Assembly: GCF_003072625.1 (NCBI RefSeq)
Contig: NZ_CP027805.1
Location: 804,001 to 868,000, forward strand
Source: Limosilactobacillus reuteri
Lineage (GTDB): Bacteria; Bacillota; Bacilli; Lactobacillales; Lactobacillaceae
Direction of reading: 5' to 3'
DNA: 64,000 bases
In this document: positions 9,491 to 19,114 of the stretch, one piece after another
Numbering within the stretch: the first letter of the stretch is position 1
Layout: every line of letters starts with the position of its first letter
Translations under genes and position numbers: made by a program
Notes under the pieces: generated by a model
Told to the model about the DNA's origin: nothing
Database searches by the model: none
The model's input: the letters and a program-made list of their open reading frames with translations, nothing else

Positions 9491-10873
9491 ATGGATATTT
9501 TAACAGAAATCGAGCAGAATTTGGTGAAATCAGGCAGTTTATTTGAAGCTGAACAGATTATTTTAAAAGGTGTATTGGAGTTAGGACAAGTAATCATGCA
9601 AAACTTTTTGGAAAGCTTAGATCGAAGCTTAAAGTCCCAAGCTCCAGCGAACTATCAAGTAATCAATAAACAGCCACGGACGCTTAATTTTATCTTTGGC
9701 CCGGTGACTTTTCAACGACGGTATTATCAGGCTGGGACAAAGAAACGTGAATTTTACTTAGACCAACAATTAAAAATTAAACCACGTCGTCGTTTATCGC
9801 CACACTACTTAATGATGATGGCTAAGATTGCCCAAACAACTACAATGCGCAATACTGCCGACATTTTGAACCTTGTATTTGACAGCGGAATTACTGCCGA
9901 TTCGGTAATGCACGCCGTGCATGAGTTAGGAAATCAGGTAGCTAAACAAACTCAAGCAAAAGAACACCAAGCTACTCCTCGCCATATGCCTAAAAATTTA
10001 ACTATTGAGGGTGATGCCTTTATGATTAAAGGTAAAAAAGAAGCAGGTCAGCTGACTCTTGTGCACCATTATCGGGTTTATGAGCGAGTAGCTAATCAAA
10101 TCATTAATCGGCATGACTTTCTCAGTGTTGGGCACCAAGGACGGCTTGAAGCACGACTAAGTGATTATTTAGACCGCCATTATAAGCTTGCCGGTCAAAC
10201 GATCTTTTTGGCCAGTGACGCTGGCCCAGGTTACGAACCAGCTAAGCTATTAAGTCTAGTTCCTCAAGGTGCACATGGTGAATACTTTCTCGACCGCTAT
10301 CATTGTTTACAGAAAATTGAACATACTTTAGGCCGGCACAACGAATTAGCCATGCGAGCAATTAAAGCCGTTCGTCATCATGATCAAGCAGAGCTAACAA
10401 TAATTTTAGATACTTATGAATCACAAAACCTAACGGAAAAACAAGCAGACGACCTAATGCGTTTAAGAAAGTATCTACAGCGAAATTGGCGGTATATCCT
10501 CTCACCACAAATGCGTGGATTTAAGGATATTCATTTAATTGGTTCAGTCGAAAGTTCTCACCGGGCTTTTACTTACCGGATGAAGAAACAGGGCAAGTCA
10601 TGGACTAAGCAGGGGGCTAAAGCCATGATTGGTTTAATTGAAGCCCGAATGAATGGTGAACTGCAAGCTAGTTTAAATACAATCCTAGAACAATTAACAG
10701 TTCTTCCTCGAGTGGCTCAAACCAGCCTATTACAGGAAATGCATATTCGAACTGGAGAGTTTCTAAGAAAGGCACCGACAAAGCCGTCAATTGGAGCAGT
10801 ACAAGGAATAATTCCGATTAACACGGTCACAAGTAGACCAATGGGACAACTTTTTAAGGCACTAACCCACTAA
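9491..10873 (+). CDS. ISLre2-family (UPF0236) transposase, copy 1
   Basis: Transposase of 460 aa. Likely catalytic acidic residues are in EGDAFMIKGKK, LASDAGPGYEP and SVESSHRAF; YFLDRYHCLQK is a further conserved block. I prefer the ATG at 9491 over the upstream in-frame GTG at 9455, because AAAGGCAGG lies before it and the GTG sits within the regulatory hairpin. The reading frame is intact and the protein is identical in all three copies, so the element looks recently active. Confidence 0.93.
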   Translation: MDILTEIEQNLVKSGSLFEAEQIILKGVLELGQVIMQNFLESLDRSLKSQAPANYQVINKQPRTLNFIFGPVTFQRRYYQAGTKKREFYLDQQLKIKPRRRLSPHYLMMMAKIAQTTTMRNTADILNLVFDSGITADSVMHAVHELGNQVAKQTQAKEHQATPRHMPKNLTIEGDAFMIKGKKEAGQLTLVHHYRVYERVANQIINRHDFLSVGHQGRLEARLSDYLDRHYKLAGQTIFLASDAGPGYEPAKLLSLVPQGAHGEYFLDRYHCLQKIEHTLGRHNELAMRAIKAVRHHDQAELTIILDTYESQNLTEKQADDLMRLRKYLQRNWRYILSPQMRGFKDIHLIGSVESSHRAFTYRMKKQGKSWTKQGAKAMIGLIEARMNGELQASLNTILEQLTVLPRVAQTSLLQEMHIRTGEFLRKAPTKPSIGAVQGIIPINTVTSRPMGQLFKALTH

Positions 10874-10998
10874 AACTGTATATTTAAAGGCTACCTATGA
10901 AAACTTGACAGATACTTAAATCTTTCTTCTACTGCAACCCTCACCAAATTAGCGTATCATAGATAATGTAATTGCTATTATTTGAGGAGAAAATAAAT

Positions 10999-12414
10999 AT
11001 GCAAAATAAAGATGCTTGTACATCAATCATGGTCGGTAAAAAGGCTTCTCTCGACGGTGCTAATTATATTGCTCGTAATGAAGATCGTGTAAAAGCAATT
11101 GAACCCAAGCGATTTTTAGTAAAACCGGCAGTAAAAGGACGCCACGAAACCTACGTATCACCTTACAATAAAGTAACTGTAGCCTTGCCGGAAGAGGGAA
11201 TGCGTTATACTTCTACGCCTACCCTTGATCAAACAGCAGGACCTAATGAAGAAGATGGAATTAATGAAGCAAATGTGGCAGCTTCCTTTACTGAGAGTGT
11301 TTATGCAAATGATCGGGTGTTAGCATATGATCCATACGTAAAAAATGGCCTGGCAGAAGACTCACTTTGTACTTTAGTATTACCGTATATTCATTCTGCC
11401 CGTGAAGGAGTTGAATATACTGGAAAATTAATTGCTGAATTAGGTTCTGCTGAGGGAAACGGAATGCAATTTGCAGATGCAGACGATATTTGGTATATGG
11501 AAGTAGTAACTGGTCACCAATGGGGTGCTGTTCGTATTCCCGATGATTGTTATGCTGTTACTCCTAACCAGGTAGCAATTGAAGATATTGATTTTGACGA
11601 TCCTGATAATTATATGTGGGCCGATGGAATTCAAGAGTTTGTTGAAGAACACCAATTAAACCCTGATCATGATCGGTGGGATTTCCGCCACATTTTTGGT
11701 ACCAGTACACAAAAAGACCGTCACTACAACACACCGCGGACTTGGTTTGCTCAACGTTACCTTAGTCCTAACGCTTCATTAGGCCAACGTCCCGAAGATT
11801 CTGAAATGCCATTTATCCGTAAGGCTGAATTTAAGATTGCTAATGAAGATATCCAATATGTTCTAAAATCGCATTTTAATGAGACACCTTACGATCCAAT
11901 GGGGGATGCTCCTGAACGTAAGACTTACCGGGCTATCTCTTTATCACGGACGGCCCAATCACATATTTTACAAGTGCGCAATCTGAATAAATATAAAACA
12001 AGTATTCATTGGATTGAATTAGGGGTCCCAGCCTTTAACCCTTATGTTCCATTTTTGGCTAATGCTGACGATACTGATGAATCATATCGAAACGTACCGG
12101 AAAAAATGAACTTAGAGTCTGCATTCTGGTTAAATGAAGCCTTAGCAGAGGTCGTTGAAAGTCATTATCAAGAATTTATGGAAAAGGATGAAGACTACCA
12201 AAAGGAGCTAAATGAATGGGCACGCCGTAAAATTGCGCAGGTTGATAAAGAAGCAGCTAGTCTTGAAGGGCAGATACTAACTGATTATCTAACTGGACAA
12301 AATCATGAAATAGCTACCCATTATAATGAACGGACAAAGGCTCTCTTCTTTGAACTATTAACTGAAGGCTGTGAGCTTTCAAAGATGTCATTTAAGATGG
12401 ATCCTAACCTTTAA
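10999..12414 (+). CDS. pepD: C69-family dipeptidase (PepD type)
   Basis: Cytoplasmic N-terminal-nucleophile dipeptidase. The protein begins MQNKDACTSIMVGKKAS, and Cys7 is the expected nucleophile that becomes the mature N-terminus after processing. It is 471 aa, normal for the family. The start is the ATG at 10999, seven bases after GAGGAG; the TTG at 10972 precedes the Shine-Dalgarno and is not used. Peptidases of this kind help lactobacilli use peptides. IS copy 1 ends 83 bases upstream, so the native promoter region is short. Which of several pepD paralogues it is cannot be told. Confidence 0.93.
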   Translation: MQNKDACTSIMVGKKASLDGANYIARNEDRVKAIEPKRFLVKPAVKGRHETYVSPYNKVTVALPEEGMRYTSTPTLDQTAGPNEEDGINEANVAASFTESVYANDRVLAYDPYVKNGLAEDSLCTLVLPYIHSAREGVEYTGKLIAELGSAEGNGMQFADADDIWYMEVVTGHQWGAVRIPDDCYAVTPNQVAIEDIDFDDPDNYMWADGIQEFVEEHQLNPDHDRWDFRHIFGTSTQKDRHYNTPRTWFAQRYLSPNASLGQRPEDSEMPFIRKAEFKIANEDIQYVLKSHFNETPYDPMGDAPERKTYRAISLSRTAQSHILQVRNLNKYKTSIHWIELGVPAFNPYVPFLANADDTDESYRNVPEKMNLESAFWLNEALAEVVESHYQEFMEKDEDYQKELNEWARRKIAQVDKEAASLEGQILTDYLTGQNHEIATHYNERTKALFFELLTEGCELSKMSFKMDPNL

Positions 12415-12427
12415 GATATTTTGAATA

Positions 12428-12455
12428 TTGACATTTCTCACTTTATTATTAAAAT
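12428..12455 (+). promoter_or_regulatory. Promoter of the Ldh2-family dehydrogenase, within an imperfect palindrome
   Basis: TTGACA (12428-12433), 16-base spacer, TAAAAT (12450-12455). The region from 12434 to about 12480 forms an imperfect palindrome (TTCTCA..TTTAT..ATTAA against TTAAT..ATAAA..TGAGA), possibly an operator or a 5' hairpin. Confidence 0.6.
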
Positions 12456-12486
12456 ATAATTAATATAAAATGAGAGAAGGATAAAA

Positions 12487-13563
12487 ATGAGAATTCAAGC
12501 AACCGATGAACGGCATTATCTAGTAGAAGTTTTTACAAAATTGGGATTTAACCAAGATGACAGTCAATTATTAGCAGACACTCTAGTTGATGCGGATTTG
12601 CGCGGGATCTCATCTCATGGGATTCAACGATTAGCATGGTATCGTCGGATGATTAAAGAAGGAACGATTATTCCTCAAAATAAGGCCAAAATTATTCGTG
12701 AGTTACCAGGATCCGTCCTTGTTGACGCTAACCAAAATATGGGACAGCTCGCAACTGTTTTAGCGACTCAAAAAATAATTGAAAAGGCTAAGAAAACAGG
12801 GGTGGCAATTGCTGTTATTCGCAATTCGAATCACTTCGGTACTGCTGGTTACTATACAAGATTAGCGTTAGAAGCGGGATTAGTAGGAGTTGCCCTTACT
12901 AATACTCGTCCCCTGGTAGTCCCAACTAATGCCACTCAGGCTTTTCTTGGGTCTAATGCTTTTGCGTTTGGCTTTCCTGCTTCTCCACATCCATTTATGT
13001 TTGATGGTGCTACTTGTGTTGTTTCCGGTGGAAAAATTCAAGTTCATGCTAAAAAAGGCGAACCGCTACCAGGTGAATGGGCAGTTGATAAAAATCGGCA
13101 GGTAGTAACTGATGCGCAAGAGGCAGAAGATATTCTTGCAACCGCGGCCTTTACTGAGGGGGAACAAAAGGGTGGGGGAGTTCTCACTCTTGGCGGAAGC
13201 AATGAGGAAAATTCTAATTATAAGGGGATGGGAAACTCTATCGTAATTGAATTATTGACGGGAATATTGGCACAAGGCTCTATTTCTGCTGATACTGTTA
13301 GTGGTAAACATGACTTTAGCCAATTTGTAATTGTTCTTAATCCAGCATTCTTTGGTGATCCAGAGGTATTGAAGAAAGATGCCACGTCAATGTTAGATCG
13401 AATTCGCCAGCTTGAACATATTCCTGGTAAAGAAATTTGGGTACCCGGTGATCGTGAGTACCGTTTATTAGCAGAAAATAAAGAAAAAGGTGTCACGATT
13501 GATGAAAAGACCTATCAAGAAATGAAAGAAATAGGAACTAAACTTGGTATTGATGTTCCTTAA
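12487..13563 (+). CDS. Ldh2-family NAD(P)-dependent dehydrogenase (malate/L-lactate dehydrogenase-like)
   Basis: Member of the malate/L-lactate dehydrogenase family (COG2055), distinct in fold from the classical LDH. The family includes malate, ureidoglycolate and sulfolactate dehydrogenases. Visible marks are DLRGISSHGIQRL (residues about 38-50, with the catalytic His) and NSNHFGTAGYYTRLA near 116. It is 358 aa, normal length. GAGAGAAGG precedes the ATG. It stands as a single gene with its own promoter, followed by a 58-aa gene after 75 bases. The substrate cannot be read from the sequence; malate or lactate is the usual guess. Confidence 0.88.
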   Translation: MRIQATDERHYLVEVFTKLGFNQDDSQLLADTLVDADLRGISSHGIQRLAWYRRMIKEGTIIPQNKAKIIRELPGSVLVDANQNMGQLATVLATQKIIEKAKKTGVAIAVIRNSNHFGTAGYYTRLALEAGLVGVALTNTRPLVVPTNATQAFLGSNAFAFGFPASPHPFMFDGATCVVSGGKIQVHAKKGEPLPGEWAVDKNRQVVTDAQEAEDILATAAFTEGEQKGGGVLTLGGSNEENSNYKGMGNSIVIELLTGILAQGSISADTVSGKHDFSQFVIVLNPAFFGDPEVLKKDATSMLDRIRQLEHIPGKEIWVPGDREYRLLAENKEKGVTIDEKTYQEMKEIGTKLGIDVP

Positions 13564-13638
13564 TAATTGATAAACTCCTTCAAATTCTGATAAGCGAAAA
13601 TGGTACACTGAACATATTAGGAAAAAGGAGCATCTTAA

Positions 13639-13815
13639 ATGGAAGATCAAGAATTAGTAATGTTTTGGCTCGCAGGTGATCATAAGTTAGCAATTCGCAA
13701 AGGCCTTACTTCAACAATTTTAGCGAATGAACTTAGAAAAAAGGGTTATAAGGATAAATTAATAGAAGACTTTCTTAATGATTTTGCACGTGACTTGAAA
13801 AATGATCAAAAATAG
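13639..13815 (+). CDS. Small hypothetical protein, 58 aa
   Basis: Encodes MEDQELVMFWLAGDHKLAIR and a further 38 mostly charged residues. AAAAAGGAG is eight bases before the ATG, and a strong terminator follows directly, so I regard it as a real gene. It looks like a soluble helical protein with no membrane segment. I do not recognise the family. It is the last gene before the IS30/ISL3 nest and could be co-transcribed with the upstream dehydrogenase. Confidence 0.7.
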   Translation: MEDQELVMFWLAGDHKLAIRKGLTSTILANELRKKGYKDKLIEDFLNDFARDLKNDQK

Positions 13816-13820
13816 GTATA

Positions 13821-13860
13821 AAAAAACTCCCAACGTTTATTAAACGCTGAGAGTTTTTTT
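13821..13860 (+). terminator. Terminator after the 58-aa gene
   Basis: AAAAACTC pairs with GAGTTTTT, with an inner CGTTTATTAAACG palindrome and a T run. The IS30-type element starts within a few bases of its end. Confidence 0.85.
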
Positions 13861-13864
13861 AGGG

Positions 13865-14918
13865 TCGCCGTTTGTAAAATTAAGTTAGAAAAATAGAAAA
13901 GCCATTTGTGGTAGACTTTTGAATACCCCTAAACAAAAGAAAGGAAACCACAAATGACTTACACCCATCTTACCACAAACGAGCTGACAATCATCGCCCA
14001 TTCTTTCGTGCAAAAGCTTAAAGCGTACCGAGTGGCCCAAATGATCAACCGTTGTGCCGAAACCGTTTATCGTTACCTGGAAACTGGTGCCTCAATTGCT
14101 GATTATCAAGATCACTATATGCGCAATAAGCAACGTTGTGGCCGAAAACGTACTCAGTTGTCACTGGCTGAACTTACTTATATCAACGACAAAATTGCCC
14201 AGGGGTGGACGCCTGATACCATTATTGGGCGCGCTGAGCGCCCAATTAGTTGTAACCGGCGAACTCTTTACCGGATGTTTGAACGTGGCCAGTTCGGCTT
14301 CGATGTCCGTTCCAGGTAAGCGGCACCCGAATGGCTATGTCGAGCGCCGCGGGAAGGCTGGCCAATTGGGGCGAAGTATTCACGAGCGTGCCAAGGACTT
14401 TCCGCACTATGCCACTGAATTCGGGCACCTTGAAGCTGATACCGTCCAAGGCAAAAAGCACCAAGGGGCGGTAATGACCCTGACCGAACGCCAATCAAAG
14501 GTCGAAATTGTACTCAATGTGCACGAAAAGACGGCTGATGCGATTAACCAACACTTAAGTCAGTGGCTTCAGAAATTCCCGCGGCACTTCTTCAAATCGA
14601 TTACCTTTGACAACGGAAAAGAATTCGCCGGCTGGCGCGAGATTGCCAATCAATTTGACCTTCACACTTACTTTGCCGAGGTTGGTGCTCCCAATCAACG
14701 AGGGCTGAACGAAAACAACAACGGTCTTTTACGCCGGGATGGCTTAACGAAACAGCTAGATTTCCGCAATCTTCCTGATGAATTGGTAACCCAACTGATG
14801 AGTAAGCGAAATAACCTGCCCCGTAAATCACTAGGCTATCGAACTCCATATGAAGTATTCATGTCTTACGTCACTGATGAGCAACTATTTTCTTTCTAAC
14901 TTAAATTGACATTTCGGG
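13865..14918 (+). mobile_element. IS30-family element with broken transposase, inserted in an ISL3-type element
   Basis: The left end CGTTTGTAAAATTAAGTTAG and the right end (CTAACTTAAATTGACATTTC) form imperfect inverted repeats, shared with the intact element at 31171. The boundaries are approximate. The right end abuts the interior of an ISL3-type transposase gene, so this element landed in it and the ISL3 left part was lost. The base composition is visibly GC-richer than the surroundings, which suggests arrival from a higher-GC lactobacillus. Confidence 0.8.
13954..14899 (+). pseudogene. IS30-family transposase, frameshifted
   Basis: The first frame (13954-14319) encodes the N-terminal helix-turn-helix part up to RMFERGQFGFDV, then stops. 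The rest of the protein, from GKRHPNGYVERR to the end at 14899, is in another frame. It holds the DDE residues in LEADTVQG, SITFDNGKEF and ENNNGLLRR. Compared with the intact homologue at 31257, about 11 bases are missing near 14308-14315, between the V of GFDV and GKRHP. That is a deletion, not a slippery site, so a full-length product is not expected. Confidence 0.85.
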
Positions 14919-16129
14919 AATTAAAAAAGTTCGGGTGGCACAAATATCCTGTACCCTTTCTTATACACCACGGGCTTGTCCAAATTGTGGAGTCATTAAT
15001 CGTGGTCAAATCTTAAAATATGGCTTTTATCAAGCTAAACACAAATATGGACAATTTAGAGCTCAACCATTAATGCTGCTTGTTAAGATTCAACGTTTTC
15101 AATGTCCTGATTGTCATACAACATTTAACGCAACTAGTTATCTCTTTGAGCATCAACGGACAATTAGTCGAGATTTAAAGCATGAAATCATTCTTCGATT
15201 AACGCGGATTCAAACAATTAAAGATATTGCCCATGACTTATTCATCAGTGAAGCTTCAGTCCAGCAGGTCCTTTTGGACCTCGCCGATCAATATAAACCA
15301 AATTTAAATTATCTACCGGAAACATTATGTATTGATGAATTTAAATCAATGCGGAGCGCTAAAGGCAAGATGAGTTTTATCGCCGTTGATGGTGATCGAA
15401 GTTGCTTATTTGAGCTCCTTGAAGATCGTCGATTACGTAGCTTATTTAAACATTATCAACAGTTTACGCGTCGTGCTCGTTGCCGAGTGAAATATCTGGT
15501 GATGGATATGAACGCTGCTTATGACCAACTAGTTAAAACAGTTTTTCCTTGTGCTCAAATTATTTATGATCGCTTTCACATTGCCAAACACCTTAATGAC
15601 ACGATGAATCATGTGCGAATTCATGTCTTTAACCGTTTGCGAAAAGGTGATTCAGCGGAGCAGAAACAAGCTCGTCGTCTTAAACATTGTTGGCGGCTAT
15701 TTCTTCAAGATCGAGAAAATTTAAGTACAAAATTGTATTACGAAGGACGTTATTTTAATCGCGTTGTTAATTCCATGATAATCTTAGACTTAATGTTAGG
15801 GTATGACCAAGAGTTAAGAGCCACCTATAATTTTATCCAATCCTTGAAGCATGCTTATAATCAACGTGATTTTACAACTTTCTTTCAATTACTTAAACTT
15901 CGGCCAGACAGTGTTAGCCATTATACAATCAATCCACCGTTGCCAGGTTTTAGCGCGTTATAAAGAGGGGATTAAGTGTGGCTTTGAGACTAAGTTCTCA
16001 AATGGTCGAACCGAAGGGATTAATAATCGAATTAAGACTATCAAACGAGTTGCCTGTGGTTATCGTTACTTTACGGCATTTAAAACTCGGATTTATTTAA
16101 TTATTGGCCACCAAATTCAAACTAACTAA
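14919..16129 (+). pseudogene. ISL3-family transposase, truncated and frameshifted
   Basis: The remaining part starts within the N-terminal zinc-finger region (CPNCG, later CPDCH), continues through the helix-turn-helix and the DDE domain (CIDEFKSM, VMDMNAAYDQ, YDRFHIAKH), and runs to about 15925. There the frame is lost, ending in PPLPGFSAL. The continuation in another frame (CQVLARYKEGIKC, SNGRTEGINNRIK, ending at 16129) carries the catalytic Glu. So there is both an N-terminal truncation of roughly 30-40 residues by the IS30-type element and an internal frameshift. Not functional. Confidence 0.85.
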
Positions 16130-16218
16130 AAAGAACCGTCACGAATGACAGTTCTAACTAGACCAATTTAATTGGCGATGATTCATATTTGCGTATCAAC
16201 ACTACTTGACGTAGAGCC
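14919..16218 (+). mobile_element. ISL3-family element, 5'-truncated
   Basis: The right end is at GTAGAGCC (16211-16218), whose reverse complement GGCTCTACGTCAAGTAGTG looks like an ISL3-type terminal repeat. The left end is missing: the IS30-type element occupies its place and no ISL3 start is seen before 13865. Within the 3' part AGAACCGTCA pairs with TGACAGTTCT (16131-16155). The element stops one base before the ldh terminator. Confidence 0.75.
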
Positions 16219-16256
16219 AAAAAAATACCCCCTACATTTTTGTAGGAAGTATTTTA
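16219..16256 (-). terminator. Terminator of ldh
   Basis: On the minus strand AAATACTTCCTAC pairs with GTAGGGGGTATTT (with G-U pairs) around a six-base loop and runs into T residues. The right end of the ISL3-type element lies directly next to it. Confidence 0.8.
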
Positions 16257-16328
16257 GTCAACCATACCAGTTGACAGATATCCGTTTTTTAGTGGTACGA
16301 TAATCTATCGTTTATTTATGAAGACGGC

Positions 16329-17321
<993 letters not shown>

Positions 17322-17349
17322 TTATTTGAGAATTCCTCTCACAATAATG

Positions 17350-17355
17350 ATTATA
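17350..17355 (-). promoter_or_regulatory. -10 box of the ldh promoter
   Basis: TATAAT on the minus strand, about 62 bases before the ldh start. No good -35 match is seen at the right distance (best is TATAGT-like), so the full promoter is uncertain. Confidence 0.5.
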
Positions 17356-17395
17356 ACATTCCACAGAAAAATTACTATAAGATTTTATAGATAAA

Positions 17396-17575
17396 TTAGT
17401 TAGTAAATAAGCCTGCCCCTAAGATAATGACTGCTAAAAGGATCGCTGGCCAAAGTAAAACATGGATTAATGTCCCAATTAATAGGATAAGCAGAATTAG
17501 GCCGATAAATTTAACCGTTAAGACACCGATCTTCCATAGTAACCAGCAGATAATAATAGCAATTAAGAGACTCAC
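17396..17575 (-). CDS. Small hydrophobic membrane protein, 59 aa
   Basis: Almost entirely hydrophobic: two or three membrane segments (IAIIICWLLW, IGLILLILLIGTLIHVLLW and AILLAVIILGAGLF). The Shine-Dalgarno AAGGTGAT points to the GTG at 17575, seven bases downstream; the earlier GTG at 17587 overlaps the Shine-Dalgarno and is unlikely. I do not recognise a named family. It is a single gene between ldh and a divergent 112-aa gene. Confidence 0.65.
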   Translation of the reverse strand: MSLLIAIIICWLLWKIGVLTVKFIGLILLILLIGTLIHVLLWPAILLAVIILGAGLFTN

Positions 17576-17746
17576 TATTGTAATCACCTTTCTTTAAAGT
17601 ATTTTGAACATAGTATAGCATTTTTTGAAAATTAAAGTTTAAACATAGATTAAACTTTGGAACGTTGGTGACCTGTGCTAAAATATATCTATCTAGGGAG
17701 ATTAATTTAAAATTGATCAGGAATAATAATAGAGGAGGTGGTTACC

Positions 17747-18076
17747 ATTCTGAATCGAACTAAGCAGTTTATGCGCGATAATGATTTAATGTATAAAAAA
17801 GAGTACATTCGGCCAATGATGACACCCCAACACGTATATGTGTTCCGCTTCGGTAAACACAGATTAAATAATCGGGTAATTGTTCGTTATTCCCATACTT
17901 GGACCGGACGATTAAAAATTAACGAGATTGATGTTCGGCTGCATCACCAACATCATCCCCGTATTTTCTTAACTGAGTCCGACTTAATCGATTACTTAAG
18001 TCATCATTTAGAAAAAGAAAAGAAACGCGAACAAGAACGACCACATATTAGTAAAGTTGATAATAAAAATGATTAA
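17747..18076 (+). CDS. Hypothetical basic protein, about 110 aa, possible non-canonical start
   Basis: Soluble, Lys/Arg/His-rich protein (for example VRLHHQHHPRIF) with charged C-terminal repeats (EKEKKREQERP). I do not recognise a family. AGAGGAGGTG (17731-17740) is a near-perfect Shine-Dalgarno, but the only canonical start near it, GTG at 17738, overlaps it. The codons at proper distance are ATT (17747, eight bases) and CTG (17750). The first in-frame ATG downstream is at 17771. I list the ATT as the best-spaced start; this is inference. Confidence 0.6.
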   Translation: MLNRTKQFMRDNDLMYKKEYIRPMMTPQHVYVFRFGKHRLNNRVIVRYSHTWTGRLKINEIDVRLHHQHHPRIFLTESDLIDYLSHHLEKEKKREQERPHISKVDNKND

Positions 18077-18097
18077 ACTTTATCTAAGTTGGTATTT

Positions 18098-18140
18098 ATC
18101 GTGACCATTTACTTTTATTGTGGTCACGATTTTATTATTT
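18098..18140 (+). terminator. Terminator before prmA
   Basis: ATCGTGACCA (18098-18107) pairs with TGGTCACGAT (18121-18130), followed by TTTATTATTT. Confidence 0.75.
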
Positions 18141-18154
18141 AAGGAGGTCATTAA

Positions 18155-19114
18155 ATGGATTGGACAGCAATAAAGGTAGTAACTTCTAGTGAGGCTGTTG
18201 AAGCAGTTAGCTATATTTTGACAGATATGGGCGCACAAGGCGTTCAAATTGAGGATGCCGCTGATTTTGAAAACTTGCATGAGGGAAAGTATGGGGATCA
18301 CGGTGAATTTATCGATCCATCATCAATTCCGCGCCGAAAAAGTGGTGCAGCAGTGTCTGGATACTTCCCACAAAACGTATTTGTTCCTGAACTATTGCCA
18401 ACTATCCATCAACGAGTAGCAAAATTAAAAGATTTCGGCCTCAATCCAGGAGCAAATGATGTCTCAGCAGCGACTGTCGATAATCAACAATGGGCAACAG
18501 TTTGGCAAAAGTATTATCACCCATTAAGAGTAACTAATCAGTTAACAATTGTTCCACAATGGGAAGAATATCAGCCGGCAGATCCTAAAGAAAAATTAAT
18601 CTTTCTTGATCCAGGAATGACTTTTGGTACCGGAACTCACCCAACTACCCGTTTAATGCTTGAGGCCCTTGAAAAAACAATTGTTGGTAGTGAATATGTC
18701 ATCGATATTGGTACTGGTTCTGGCGTTTTGAGTATTGCTGCTAAGCACTTAGGCGCAGGAAAAGTTGATGCTTATGATATTGACGAAGTAGCGGTTAATT
18801 CAGCAAAAAAGAATCTTGCACTAAACCCAGTTGCCAAAGATGTTAAGGTTGGTATAAACAGTTTGTTGGACGGAATCCATACCCAGGCAGACCTAATTAT
18901 TGCTAATATTCTTGCAGAAATTATCGTGCCTCTTATTCCACAAGCATATGAAAACCTTAAGCTTGGTGGTAAATTCCTTGTTTCCGGAATTATCGATGAT
19001 AAGGCTTCGTTAATTCGTCAAAAGTTACAAGAACAAGGATTTGTGATTGATGATGAGCAACAGATGAAGGACTGGCACGGAATGATTGCTCACAAGCCAA
19101 CCGAGGTGAAATAA
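18155..19114 (+). CDS. prmA: Ribosomal protein L11 methyltransferase PrmA
   Basis: Methylates ribosomal protein L11 with S-adenosylmethionine. The N-terminal substrate-recognition domain is followed by the Rossmann domain with [11 protein letters not shown] (near residue 162), [13 protein letters not shown] (near 187) and [13 protein letters not shown]. It is 319 aa, normal length. AAGGAGG precedes the ATG. The stop is directly followed by the rsmE start, so the two are translationally linked. The pair prmA-rsmE is common in Firmicutes. Confidence 0.96.
   Translation: MDWTAIKVVTSSEAVEAVSYILTDMGAQGVQIEDAADFENLHEGKYGDHGEFIDPSSIPRRKSGAAVSGYFPQNVFVPELLPTIHQRVAKLKDFGLNPGANDVSAATVDNQQWATVWQKYYHPLRVTNQLTIVPQWEEYQPADPKEKLIFLDPGMTFGTGTHPTTRLMLEALEKTIVGSEYVIDIGTGSGVLSIAAKHLGAGKVDAYDIDEVAVNSAKKNLALNPVAKDVKVGINSLLDGIHTQADLIIANILAEIIVPLIPQAYENLKLGGKFLVSGIIDDKASLIRQKLQEQGFVIDDEQQMKDWHGMIAHKPTEVK

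Larger units (their letters stand above)
9346..10915 (+). mobile_element. ISLre2-family insertion sequence, copy 1
   Basis: A 1570-bp element with imperfect terminal inverted repeats: left GTTAGTGTAAGATTTTCATAG, right end in reverse complement GTATCTGTCAAGTTTTCATAG (17 of the first 23 bases match). It is flanked by the 9-bp target duplication TTAAATCTT (9337-9345 and 10916-10924). It carries one transposase gene. The only difference I noticed from copies 2 and 3 is T instead of C at 10819, a silent Ile codon change. The 9-bp duplication and UPF0236-type transposase match the ISLre2 family. Confidence 0.93.

Noticed and set aside
13954-14899. Programmed frameshift joining the two IS30-type reading frames
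   Set aside because: Comparison with the intact homologue shows about 11 bases missing at the junction, and there is no slippery heptamer there; a deletion explains it better.
14901-14940. Hybrid promoter at the right end of the broken IS30-type element
   Set aside because: TTGACA is present, but no TATAAT-like box lies at 16-18 bases; only the copy before bsh has one.
15851-16129. Separate small gene at the end of the ISL3-type element
   Set aside because: Its sequence is the C-terminal part of the transposase in another frame (SNGRTEGINNRIK), so it belongs to the broken transposase.
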